From the NCBI GenBank assembly GCA_034439955.1, contig JAWXBJ010000090.1, positions 28,943-92,942 of the forward strand: a stretch of DNA of 64,000 bases. The letters are read 5' to 3'. Each line of letters begins with the position of its first letter. The first letter of the stretch is position 1. Both the position numbers and the translations under genes were made by a program. The stretch comes from UBA7672 sp034439955 (GTDB lineage: Bacteria > Pseudomonadota > Alphaproteobacteria > Caulobacterales > Hyphomonadaceae). Positions 32,552-40,894 of this stretch are shown in pieces. A model generated the notes under the pieces. It was not told the origin of the DNA and made no database searches. It worked only from the letters and a program-made list of their open reading frames with translations.

Positions 32552-33301
32552 TTGAAGGGCGTAAAGGGCGAGATTGACCAACGTCCGAAACGTTTCTACC
32601 GGACGGTGGACATTGCGCGGGCCGACCGCACATGGGCCGTGACGCTGGACGGTCGGGCGATCAAGACGCCCGCCAGGCATTCGCTGGTGTTGCCGACCCA
32701 GGCGCTGGCCGAGATCGTCGCCCAGGAATGGCGTCGGCAGGATGAGCGTATCGACCTTCAATCCATGTTCGCGACCCGCATGGCCAACGTCTCCATCGAC
32801 CGCACGCCGGGTTGCAGGGGCGAACTGGCTGATGAAGCCGCGTCCTTCGCTGAGACGGATCTCGTGTGTCACGTGGCGGAGGGACCGGCAGACTTGCGGC
32901 GCCTTCAGGAGATAGCCTGGACGCCGCTGCGGAACTGGGCCGCAGAAACGCTTGGAGTGCGCCTCGTCGTGGTTGAAGGCGTGATGGCGGCCAAACAGCC
33001 CCGGGATTCGCTTGAAGCCGTCCGGAACCACGCCGCTGGTCTGGACGATTTTCGATTGACGGCGCTTGTTTACGGAGTGGCGCTGCTGGGATCGGCGGTG
33101 CTCGGTCTGGCCGCCGAACGCCGCCGTCTCACGGCGGTAGAGGCTCACGAGATGGGGCGAATCGACGAAGCTTTCCAGGCTGGATTATGGGGCGAGGACG
33201 ACGAGGCGGTGCGCCGGACCCAACGCAGCCGGGATGAAGCTGCCGCGCTGGATCTGTGGTTTGATGGACTTGACCGTCCGGCTGAGGCCGCGCCCGGATA
33301 G
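32552..33301 (+). CDS. ATP12-family F1-ATPase assembly chaperone
   Basis: Chaperone for the F1-ATPase alpha subunit, a family shared by alphaproteobacteria and mitochondria. About 249 residues. Recognisable segments: PKRFYRTVDIARADRTWAV, LDGRAIKTPARHSLVLPT, AQEWRRQDERIDLQSMFATR and DFRLTALVYGVALLGSAVLGLA. The start is uncertain: no ATG is in frame, and the TTG at 32552 was chosen because gggagag lies about six bases upstream; TTG 32522 is an alternative. It follows the RluC-type gene by 46 bases. Confidence 0.88.
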   Translation: MKGVKGEIDQRPKRFYRTVDIARADRTWAVTLDGRAIKTPARHSLVLPTQALAEIVAQEWRRQDERIDLQSMFATRMANVSIDRTPGCRGELADEAASFAETDLVCHVAEGPADLRRLQEIAWTPLRNWAAETLGVRLVVVEGVMAAKQPRDSLEAVRNHAAGLDDFRLTALVYGVALLGSAVLGLAAERRRLTAVEAHEMGRIDEAFQAGLWGEDDEAVRRTQRSRDEAAALDLWFDGLDRPAEAAPG

Positions 33302-33332
33302 AGCCAGAGGACATTTCGGGATTCAACATGCG

Positions 33333-33980
33333 ATGAAGGTCCGCGCCATCATCATCTGTCTGCTGGTCGCCCTTGCGTCGGAGGCGTCCGCGCTGGCCCA
33401 GACCCGGCTCTTCAAGCGCGAGGACTATGAAACCTTTTTCGCGCCGGGACGGTTCAAGAGCCACGCCGCCTATTATGCCAGCCATGGCCTTCTGGAGATC
33501 GTCAAGAACCGATCGACCATCTTTGCCGGCCGTTACTTTCTCGAACAGACGATGCAGGCCCTGGACGTTTCGGCCAATTACGACACGCTGAGCGCCAACC
33601 CCTACTACAAGATCGAATCGCGCGGGGCGGAAGTGATGGTTTGGGACGACCGGCTGAAAGCCTATCTCTACGAATATTCCGCTGCGGATTTCGACGGCAA
33701 CGCCTCAATCGTCTGGGAGTCCACGAACGACCAGATCGAAATCACACCTGACGATTCAAGCTCCGGCGACCTGCACGAATACTACCGCGCCGCTGACGTG
33801 AGGGCTTCGCAAGACGTCGATGCCCTGCATAGCCAGTATAGGCGCGACGTCGTCGGCGGGTGGAGCATGCAGTGCGGCTATATCAGGGACGATGAATGGG
33901 ACGTCGAGTGCAAGGTGCTGCACCAGCCCACGCAGCGGCTTGAGCTCTATTACTACCGCAAGCTCGACCTGATCAGTTGA
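33333..33980 (+). CDS. Exported protein of unknown function
   Basis: 215 residues from ATG 33333, chosen because it begins a clear signal peptide (MKVRAIIICLLVALASEASALA). The mature part is aromatic-rich with many Tyr pairs (HAAYYASHG, SANPYYKI, LHEYYRAADV, LELYYYRKLDL) and two Cys near the end (SMQCGYIRDDEWDVECK) that could form a disulphide in the periplasm. I recognise no family. The frame is open upstream into the ATP12 gene but that part is not signal-like. Confidence 0.7.
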   Translation: MKVRAIIICLLVALASEASALAQTRLFKREDYETFFAPGRFKSHAAYYASHGLLEIVKNRSTIFAGRYFLEQTMQALDVSANYDTLSANPYYKIESRGAEVMVWDDRLKAYLYEYSAADFDGNASIVWESTNDQIEITPDDSSSGDLHEYYRAADVRASQDVDALHSQYRRDVVGGWSMQCGYIRDDEWDVECKVLHQPTQRLELYYYRKLDLIS

Positions 33981-34039
33981 GCTGCAAGCTGAAGGCGGTA
34001 TTCAGGTCCGGTTCGGTCTGCGGGGTGCAGCCTGCCCTC

Positions 34040-34552
34040 ATGAGCAAGCAAAACCACTTCCTGAGGATGTCCGTCGCGGCGTTGGCAGCGGCGGCGTTTC
34101 TTTCCTCTCCCGTCGCGACCGCGCAAGGCGTTTTCTTGAAGGTTCAGTCGCCTCAGAACAATGAACTTGCTGGCGGACCCGCCCGCCAGCCGCAGGACTG
34201 GCGCGGCGGTGGAGACGATGATCGCCGCTACGACGACGCGCAGCGGGGCGATGACGGGGACTGGCGCTACGGCGAGGACCGTCGCTATGGCGACGATGAC
34301 TGGCGTGGCCGCCGCCGAGCGCCGGATTTCCAGACTGTGCAGGCGTCATGCTCGCGCGCGGCGATCCAGGAAGCATGGCGGACAAACGCCTATTCGGCGC
34401 AATACGACGGGGCGCCACGGCTTGTCGAAGGTCGGCGCGGCTATGAGCTCGTGGGCCGGGTCCGCGTTCATTCGCGCAAGGGCTACACGACTGGAGCGAC
34501 CGTCTGCGAATTGCGAGGCAGCGACGCGGTGCGTTTCGAATATCTGCGGTAG
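34040..34552 (+). CDS. Exported protein with an Asp/Arg-rich low-complexity region
   Basis: 170 residues from ATG 34040: signal peptide (SVAALAAAAFLSSPVATAQ), a segment of about 45 residues dominated by Asp, Arg, Gly, Tyr and Trp with repeated DWR-Y/RRYGDDD-like units (residues about 50-93), then a compact C-terminal domain (QASCSRAAIQEAWRTNAYSA ... GRVRVHSRKGYTTGATVCEL) with two Cys. The C-terminal part resembles small exported domains seen after RGD/RYDD-rich linkers in alphaproteobacteria, but I cannot name it. Convergent with the phosphotransferase gene. Confidence 0.7.
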   Translation: MSKQNHFLRMSVAALAAAAFLSSPVATAQGVFLKVQSPQNNELAGGPARQPQDWRGGGDDDRRYDDAQRGDDGDWRYGEDRRYGDDDWRGRRRAPDFQTVQASCSRAAIQEAWRTNAYSAQYDGAPRLVEGRRGYELVGRVRVHSRKGYTTGATVCELRGSDAVRFEYLR

Positions 34553-34559
34553 AACCGGA

Positions 34560-34589
34560 TCGCTTCAGGCGGATCTTCCATTGAAGCGA
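34560..34589. terminator. Candidate bidirectional terminator between convergent genes
   Basis: Perfect 8-bp inverted repeat tcgcttca (34560-34567) with tgaagcga (34582-34589), 14-base loop, in the 42-base gap between convergent stops. No real T-run on either strand, so a weak call. Confidence 0.35.
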
Positions 34590-34594
34590 GAAAT

Positions 34595-35680
34595 TTAATC
34601 GAGGCCGGCGCGCTGCGCGCACGCATAAGAGAACCGCGCGAGCGGCGCGACCCGTCCCTCATTTTCCGCCGCTGCGGCGTTGGAGGCCGTGCCGTCGCGC
34701 ACCCGCCCCACAATGCCTTGCAGAATGCCCGCGAGGCGAAAGGCGTTGTAGGCGAAATAGTAGTCGAGCTCCGGCAGGCTGGATCGGCCCGTCAGCTCGC
34801 AATAGCGGTTCACGTATTCCTCGCGTGTCGGGATGCCCTTGGCTGCCTTGTCCTCGACCTGCGCGAGCGAGGGACGTGTGGGGTCCGAAGAAGGTATTTC
34901 CCACGACATCAGGTGATAGGTGAAGTCGGCGAGGGGATCGCCTAGCGTCGATAGTTCCCAGTCGAGAACGGCGATCACGCGCGACTCGGTCGGGTGCAGA
35001 ACCATGTTGTCGATGCGATAATCGCCATGGACAATGGTCGTGCGCTCATTTGGCGGAATGTTCTTCGGCAGCCACTCGATCAGTCTGTCCATCTCCGGAA
35101 TCCTGGCGGTTTCAGACATCTGGTACTGTTTGGTCCAGCGGTGGATCTGGCGCGCGATATAATCGCCTTCCTTGCCGAAGCCCTCCAGTCCGGCTGCGCG
35201 CCAGTCGACATTGTGCAGCCGCGCAAAGGTCGAGATCTTGGCCTCGAAGATCGCGTGGCGCTGGGCCGGCGTGTACTCCGGCAGGGTTGCGTCCCAGAGG
35301 ATTCGTCCCTCGACCATGTCCATCACATAGAACATCGTGCCGATGACGGCGTCGTCCTCGCAGAGGCCATACGGCCGCGCGACCGGAAAGCCGAGCGGAT
35401 AGAGAGCCGAGATGACGCGAAACTCGCGATCGACGGCATGCGCGGACGGCAGGAGCTTGCCGGGCGGCTTGCGGCGCAGGACGTATTTCTTGTTCGGCGT
35501 AATGAGCTGGTAGGTGGGGTTGGACTGACCGCCCTTGAACTGCCGCACCTCAAGCGGCCCGCGATAACCCTCGACATTGTCCTCCAGCCAGCGCACGAGA
35601 TTCGCCTCGTCGAACCTGTGTGTTTCGGCGACTTCCTTGGTGCCGGAGAATTGTCCAGCCGGGTCGGGCGTATCGGTCAT
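34595..35680 (-). CDS. APH/ACAD10-like phosphotransferase family protein
   Basis: 361 residues of the aminoglycoside-phosphotransferase/kinase fold. N-terminal YVLRRKPPGKLLPSAHAVD supplies the ATP lysine; the catalytic loop VHGDYRIDNMVLH and the metal-binding DWELSTLGDPLADF are intact. This subfamily is related to the kinase part of human ACAD10 and usually travels with acyl-CoA dehydrogenases, suggesting hydroxyacyl-CoA or acyl metabolism rather than antibiotic resistance. An acyl-CoA dehydrogenase lies 9 kb away, so the context here is only suggestive. Confidence 0.85.
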   Translation of the reverse strand: MTDTPDPAGQFSGTKEVAETHRFDEANLVRWLEDNVEGYRGPLEVRQFKGGQSNPTYQLITPNKKYVLRRKPPGKLLPSAHAVDREFRVISALYPLGFPVARPYGLCEDDAVIGTMFYVMDMVEGRILWDATLPEYTPAQRHAIFEAKISTFARLHNVDWRAAGLEGFGKEGDYIARQIHRWTKQYQMSETARIPEMDRLIEWLPKNIPPNERTTIVHGDYRIDNMVLHPTESRVIAVLDWELSTLGDPLADFTYHLMSWEIPSSDPTRPSLAQVEDKAAKGIPTREEYVNRYCELTGRSSLPELDYYFAYNAFRLAGILQGIVGRVRDGTASNAAAAENEGRVAPLARFSYACAQRAGLD

Positions 35681-35774
35681 TGCCTGCCTTCGTCCGCTTG
35701 ATTGTGCATCAGGAAAGCATACGCGCAGTTCTGCTGGCGAGAAATCTTTCGGCGCGCGCGACTTTTCAGGTCGG

Positions 35775-37049
35775 TCAGGACCGCTCCAGCGCCCGCCATC
35801 CGATATCCCTGCGACAGAAACCGTCCGGCCAGTCGATGAGATCGACGGCCCGATAGGCCCGGGCGACCGCTTCGGAGAGGGTGGGGGCGATGGCCGTGAC
35901 GTTCAGCACACGTCCGCCATTGGCGATGATCTCGTCGTCGCGGCTCATTGTAGCGCCGTGAAAGATCGTGACTCCGGGGACGCCGCCCGCTTGCCTGAGG
36001 CCGCCGATGACGCCGCCTTTTCTGGAGTCGCCAGGATAGCCCGCCCCGGCCATCACGACGGAGACCGCATGGTCGGTGAAGCGCTCCAGCCGCGCGCACC
36101 CGTCCAGACCGCCGGTCGCGCAGGCAAGCAATTGCGGCAGGGGATCGTCCTTCAGTCGCGCCATGATCACCTGGCATTCCGGGTCGCCGAAACGGCAATT
36201 GTATTCGACGACGCGCGGACCCGTCTTGTCGATCATCAGGCCGACGAAAAGCACCCCTCGATAGGGCCGGCCCTCCGCCTTCATGCCCTGCAAGGTGGGA
36301 GCGACGATCTCTTCCATCACACGTCGCTGCATCGCTTCGTCGAGGATTGGAGCCGGGGAATAGGCGCCCATTCCCCCGGTGTTGGGTCCCGTGTCTCCCT
36401 CGCCCACGCGCTTGTGGTCCTGCGCGCCGGCAAGCGCCACAGCGGTCTCGCCATCGCAGAGCGCGAAAAAGCTCGCCTCCTCGCCGGCCATGAACTCCTC
36501 GATCACGATGCGCGCCGAGGCGGTTCCGAACTTTCCCGCCAGCATGGCGTCGATCTCGTCCTCCGCCTCGCGCCGCGTTTGGGCGATCACAACGCCTTTC
36601 CCGGCGGCAAGGCCATCGGCCTTGAGAACATAGGGTGCGGAGAACCTCCCCAGGAACGCCTTGGCCACTGAGGGATCGGAGAAGCAGCCATGGGCGGCGG
36701 TCGGGATGGCGTGTCTCGCCATGAAGTCTTTCGAGTAGGCCTTCGACCCTTCGAGGATCGCCGCCCTAGCTGACGGCCCGAAAACCGGCACATCGATGGC
36801 TCGGAGGCGGTCGGCGAGGCCGGCGACCAACGGCGCTTCGGGTCCGACAATCACGAGGTTCGGGCGCTCCCGTTTCGCAAGCGTGACCTGACCTTCGACA
36901 TCGTCGGCGTTGACTGGCTCGCACCGGGCCAGCGCCGCCATGCCGGGATTGCCGGGCGCGCAGACGATTTCCGTGACGCGCTTGCTGGCCGCCAAGCGCC
37001 AGGCCAGGGAATGTTCGCGGCCGCCGCTACCCACGATCAGTATTTTCAT
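35775..37049 (-). CDS. purD: Phosphoribosylamine-glycine ligase (GAR synthetase)
   Basis: Second step of purine synthesis: ATP-dependent joining of glycine to phosphoribosylamine. 424 residues from the ATG at 37049 (MKILIVGSGGREHSLAWRL); the frame continues 35 codons upstream without family similarity. ATP-grasp residues are seen in KADGLAAGKGVVI, EEFMAGEEASFFALCDG and RFGDPECQVIMARL. Monocistronic on the minus strand and divergent from a small unknown gene 87 bases away. Confidence 0.96.
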   Translation of the reverse strand: MKILIVGSGGREHSLAWRLAASKRVTEIVCAPGNPGMAALARCEPVNADDVEGQVTLAKRERPNLVIVGPEAPLVAGLADRLRAIDVPVFGPSARAAILEGSKAYSKDFMARHAIPTAAHGCFSDPSVAKAFLGRFSAPYVLKADGLAAGKGVVIAQTRREAEDEIDAMLAGKFGTASARIVIEEFMAGEEASFFALCDGETAVALAGAQDHKRVGEGDTGPNTGGMGAYSPAPILDEAMQRRVMEEIVAPTLQGMKAEGRPYRGVLFVGLMIDKTGPRVVEYNCRFGDPECQVIMARLKDDPLPQLLACATGGLDGCARLERFTDHAVSVVMAGAGYPGDSRKGGVIGGLRQAGGVPGVTIFHGATMSRDDEIIANGGRVLNVTAIAPTLSEAVARAYRAVDLIDWPDGFCRRDIGWRALERS

Positions 37050-37136
37050 GTGAAATCGTCCGATGGGATTATCGCCGCGTTGGGCGCTGGCGTTGTTGGT
37101 GGCGCGGCGGACCCGAGACCAAGGCAGGACGGAAAT

Positions 37137-37574
37137 GTGAGCGCCAAACAACACGCGTTCTCGCGAGAGGGCAATCTGACCGGGCTCTGGTCGGGAGAAT
37201 ACTGGTATGGAGGCGTGTCATTCCCGACGCCCTTCTCGGCGCATTTCATCGACGCCGACGGCAGCCTGACGGGCACGACCCTGGAGCCCCAGGTTTTCGG
37301 CGATCATGGGCGGGTCGAACTCTCGGCGAGCCTCACCGGCTGGCGAGGCGATCTCTCCGTGCGGTTCACCAAACTTTACGACCCCGCGCCCGACACGCAC
37401 GCTCACCCGATTTTCTACTCCGGGACCGTTGACGCCAAATTTACCTTGATCGACGGCGACTGGAATTTTGGGCGCGCCGATCCTGCGGCGGGACGTTTCG
37501 TTCTGGTCCGCGTCTCGCGTGGCGCGAAGGCGGAGATGGCCGAGGCTTCGGCGGTGATCGCGCTGCGGAGGTAA
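37137..37574 (+). CDS. Unknown protein between purD and xseA
   Basis: 145 residues from a GTG at 37137 (VSAKQHAFSREGNLTGLWSG); aggacgga upstream is a fair ribosome-binding site. The segment LTGLWSGEYWYGG ... TPFSAHFIDADGSLTGTTLEP looks like an all-beta domain, and the C-terminus ends in a strand-rich FVLVRVSRGAKAEMAE. No signal peptide or membrane segment. I do not recognise a named family. It is divergent from purD and precedes xseA by 46 bases. Confidence 0.7.
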   Translation: MSAKQHAFSREGNLTGLWSGEYWYGGVSFPTPFSAHFIDADGSLTGTTLEPQVFGDHGRVELSASLTGWRGDLSVRFTKLYDPAPDTHAHPIFYSGTVDAKFTLIDGDWNFGRADPAAGRFVLVRVSRGAKAEMAEASAVIALRR

Positions 37575-37620
37575 GCGCGTGCTGGGCTGACGCCGCGTCC
37601 TGAGCGGCTATACTGCCGCC

Positions 37621-39132
37621 ATGGACGATCCCATCGATTCCCTTGCCCCCATCGCCGACGCGCAGAGCAACGCCCCGGAGATGTCGGTCTCCGAACTGGC
37701 GAATGCGCTGAAACGAACCATCGAGGACAATTACGGCTTCGTGCGCGTGCGCGGCGAGCTGGGGCGCGTTGTCGCGGCGAAGTCCGGGCACCTCTATTTT
37801 GATATCAAGGACGACAAGGCCTGCATCAATTCGGTGATGTGGAAGGGTCAGGCGGGGCGCCTGCCGTTCAAGCCCGAGGAAGGGTTGGAGGTCGTTGCCG
37901 AAGGCAAGCTGTCGACCTATCCCGGTCGCTCCAACTATCAGCTGATCTGCGAGCGCATGCGTCCTGCGGGTCTTGGCGCGCTGATGCAGCTGCTGGAAGA
38001 GCGCAAGAAAAAACTGGCGGCCGAAGGCCTGTTCGACGCGGACCGCAAGAAGCCCATCCCCTATTTGCCGACCGTCATCGGTGTGGTGACCAGTCCGACC
38101 GGCGCGGTCATCCGCGACATACTCCATCGCGTGCGCGAGCGCTTTCCGGTGCGCGTCCTCATCTGGCCGGCACTGGTGCAGGGCGAGCGCGCGTCGTTCG
38201 AGGTCGAGGCGGGCATACGCGGCTTCAACGCGCTCCCGGCGAGCGGGCACATCCCGCGTCCTGATGTCATCATCGTCGCGCGCGGCGGCGGGTCGATCGA
38301 GGATCTCTGGCCGTTCAATGAGGAGCGCGTCGTGCGCGCCGCCGCCGACAGCGTGATCCCGCTGATCTCGGCCGTAGGGCACGAGACCGACACGACGCTG
38401 ATCGATTTCGTATCGGATCGCCGCGCGCCGACACCCACCGGGGCCGCCGAAATGGCCGTGCCAGTGCGGGCGGAGCTGCTGGCGACGGTCATGGATTATG
38501 GCGCCAGATCCGGGCGATGCCTGACGCGCCACCTCGAAAAGCGACGCCTCGAGTTTCGCTCGATCGTCGGGCGCTTTCCCAGGCTGGATGCGGTGCTGCA
38601 AGGACCGAGGCAGAGGCTGGACCGCAGCGGCCAGCGATTCATCGGGGCGCTGGACAGGGCGCTGGCGCGCAAGCGCGCGGGGTTAGACGCGCGCGCCGGC
38701 CGCCTGCAACCAGCCGCCCTTAAACGGGATCTTTCCCGCAAGCGTATCGAGGCGGAACGTTTGTCCGCCCGGCTGAAGCCAGCCGTGCTGCGCGAGATGG
38801 CTCAGCTCCGGCGGCGCCTCGATGGTCAGGGACGTGTGCTCGCGACGCTTTCCTATGAAAGCGTTCTCGGTCGAGGCTTCGTGCTGGTGACGGGCCACGA
38901 CGGAAAGCTGAGGCGTTCTGCGGCTGCGGTCGCGCAGGGCGAGGCCTTGAAACTGCGTTTCTCCGACGGGGAAATCCTGGCCATGGCAGGAGGCGCCCTG
39001 CGCCGCCCGCGCAAGCCCGCCAGCCCCTCGCAACCTGAAGAGCCGGCGAGGACCGTGCCGGCCGCGCCTCCGGAATCTCAGCGTCCCCGCATTCGGCGGC
39101 GCGGGCGAAACGACCAGGGCGACCTCTTCTGA
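37621..39132 (+). CDS. xseA: Exodeoxyribonuclease VII large subunit
   Basis: Catalytic subunit of ExoVII, which degrades single-stranded DNA. 503 residues: N-terminal OB fold (about residues 20-120, SVSELANALKRTIEDNYGFV, SNYQLICERMRPAG), catalytic core with VIGVVTSPTGAVIRDILHR, VIIVARGGGSIEDLWPFNE and AVGHETDTTLIDFVSDRRAP, then a long coiled coil and a Pro-rich tail. The small subunit xseB is not in this window. Confidence 0.95.
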   Translation: MDDPIDSLAPIADAQSNAPEMSVSELANALKRTIEDNYGFVRVRGELGRVVAAKSGHLYFDIKDDKACINSVMWKGQAGRLPFKPEEGLEVVAEGKLSTYPGRSNYQLICERMRPAGLGALMQLLEERKKKLAAEGLFDADRKKPIPYLPTVIGVVTSPTGAVIRDILHRVRERFPVRVLIWPALVQGERASFEVEAGIRGFNALPASGHIPRPDVIIVARGGGSIEDLWPFNEERVVRAAADSVIPLISAVGHETDTTLIDFVSDRRAPTPTGAAEMAVPVRAELLATVMDYGARSGRCLTRHLEKRRLEFRSIVGRFPRLDAVLQGPRQRLDRSGQRFIGALDRALARKRAGLDARAGRLQPAALKRDLSRKRIEAERLSARLKPAVLREMAQLRRRLDGQGRVLATLSYESVLGRGFVLVTGHDGKLRRSAAAVAQGEALKLRFSDGEILAMAGGALRRPRKPASPSQPEEPARTVPAAPPESQRPRIRRRGRNDQGDLF

Positions 39133-39217
39133 AGTATCGATCCTCGCCGATCGTGGACCGGCCGATGGAAACATGCTGACCTGCGCCGTTCTCCATTTCC
39201 GTTCAAGGCAAACCGCC

Positions 39218-40894
39218 ATGCGCTCAACTACGTTCCCGGCGATTGTCGCGACTTGCTTCGCGCTCTCCGGATGCGTTGCGACACAGACGCCAGCGGCCGG
39301 CCTCGACGCCGACACGGCTGCCTGGTGGGAGATCACCGGCGATCTCTCCGGCGACGCCATGGAAGGCCGGGACACGGGATCCCCCGGTCACGCCCGCGCC
39401 GTCAACTATGTGATCGATCGGTTCGGCAAGGCCGGGCTCAAGCCTGCGGGGGATGCCGGCGGCTGGACACAGACGCTGCCCCTGAAGGAGGTGCGCGTCG
39501 AAAAGGACGGGACGAGTTTTGAGGTGCTGGCTTTGCAGCCAGGCGCCACGCCCACCCGGCTTTCCTTCCTGCACGAGATCAGCGTGCGCGCGACGGACGA
39601 GCTTCCGGCGTCCATCGAAGGCGCACTCAGTTTTCGCGGCTACTGTTCCCCTGCGGAGATGGGAGAGGTGCTCGGGCGCGTGGTCGTTTGCTTCGGCGCG
39701 AGGCGGAGCGGACTTCCGGGTGGGGCCGACAGGATGCGCGCGGTGGCGGACGCGGGCGCAGTGGGGCTGATCAACATCGACGATCCCGGCTTCACAGTCG
39801 AGCCGGCGCGATGGCCGGACGCCTATGCGCGGTCGGTTTCGTTGCGGAGCGCGCCGTCGCCAGCCTTTGCAAACCTTCCGGTGATGCGCCTCTCGCCGGA
39901 TGGTTTTGAGAGGATGCTGCAGTCCGCTGGTCACGCTACGCCGTCTGCGGACATCCTGGCCAGCGGCGCCGCGTCAAGGCCGCTCGCGGCTTTCGACCTG
40001 GCGCTCCGGATGCAGGCGACCTTCAGCCTGTCGCGCCGCGAATACACGTCGGACAATGTCCTCGCGATGCTGCCGGGAAGCGATCCCGCGTTGAGCCAGG
40101 AGGTCGTGATCGTCTCCGCCCACATCGACGGCTATGGTTTTGGCGAACCGGTGGAAGGCGATGCACTCTACAACGGTGCATTTGATGACGCGGCCTATGT
40201 CGCAACAATAATCCGGTTGGCCGAGCAGCGCGCCGGCCAGGGCTTCAGGCGCAGCGTGCTGTTTGCCGTCTACACCGGCGAGGAAAAGGGACTGCTCGGC
40301 TCCAACTGGCTGAGCCGAAACCTGCCGGTTCCAAAAGAAAACCTGGCGGCGGTCATCAATCTCGACCAGCTGCGGCCTTTGTTCCCGCTGAAAATCCTGA
40401 CCATGCACGCTATCGGCGACACCACGCTGAAAGCCAATGTTGACCGCGTCGCGGCTGGCATGGGCATCGAGATCCGCCCCGACCTTGAGCCCGAGCGAAA
40501 CCTCAACCAGCGCACTGACCACTGGCCCTTCCTCAGCATGGGCGTGCCCGCAACCAACTTCGTCTTCGGCTTCGATCCGGGCACGGAAGCCGAAGCGCGT
40601 TACCGCGAATGGTACAAGGTCCGCTATCACCGCCCGCAGGACGACATGAGCCAGCCGCTCGACTTTCAGGCGGCGGCGGACATGAACACATTCTTTTACA
40701 GGCTGACCGGGGATGTCGCGAACGATCCGGCGCGTCCGGCGTTTCTGCCAGGAAGCCGTACCATCCGGAGTAAGCTTCTCGCCGGGAGGATCAGGCGTTC
40801 AGTCGCCGGACAAACCAGTCCGTCAGGTGCGACCACACTGCGTTCTTTTCGGAGGCGTCCTCTATACCGTGTTCGAGATTGGGGTTGTCGTTGA
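39218..40894 (+). CDS. M28-family metallopeptidase lipoprotein
   Basis: 558 residues from ATG 39218. The N-terminus ends in a lipobox (FALSGC), so it is probably a lipoprotein. A PA-like insertion (about residues 130-250) precedes the peptidase core, where the two-zinc ligands are visible: HID in VSAHIDGYG, Asp in GAFDDAAYV, Glu pair in TGEEKGLLG, Asp in INLDQLRP and His in VRYHRPQDDMS. Related to aminopeptidase Y/glutamate carboxypeptidase families. Its last 104 bases overlap the convergent ATP-grasp gene; the tail after about residue 515 is basic and not family-like. Confidence 0.85.
   Translation: MRSTTFPAIVATCFALSGCVATQTPAAGLDADTAAWWEITGDLSGDAMEGRDTGSPGHARAVNYVIDRFGKAGLKPAGDAGGWTQTLPLKEVRVEKDGTSFEVLALQPGATPTRLSFLHEISVRATDELPASIEGALSFRGYCSPAEMGEVLGRVVVCFGARRSGLPGGADRMRAVADAGAVGLINIDDPGFTVEPARWPDAYARSVSLRSAPSPAFANLPVMRLSPDGFERMLQSAGHATPSADILASGAASRPLAAFDLALRMQATFSLSRREYTSDNVLAMLPGSDPALSQEVVIVSAHIDGYGFGEPVEGDALYNGAFDDAAYVATIIRLAEQRAGQGFRRSVLFAVYTGEEKGLLGSNWLSRNLPVPKENLAAVINLDQLRPLFPLKILTMHAIGDTTLKANVDRVAAGMGIEIRPDLEPERNLNQRTDHWPFLSMGVPATNFVFGFDPGTEAEARYREWYKVRYHRPQDDMSQPLDFQAAADMNTFFYRLTGDVANDPARPAFLPGSRTIRSKLLAGRIRRSVAGQTSPSGATTLRSFRRRPLYRVRDWGCR

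Noticed and set aside
34595..35680. Aminoglycoside resistance gene
   Set aside because: Although the fold is APH-like, the sequence belongs to the ACAD10-related phosphotransferases of acyl metabolism, not to known resistance enzymes.
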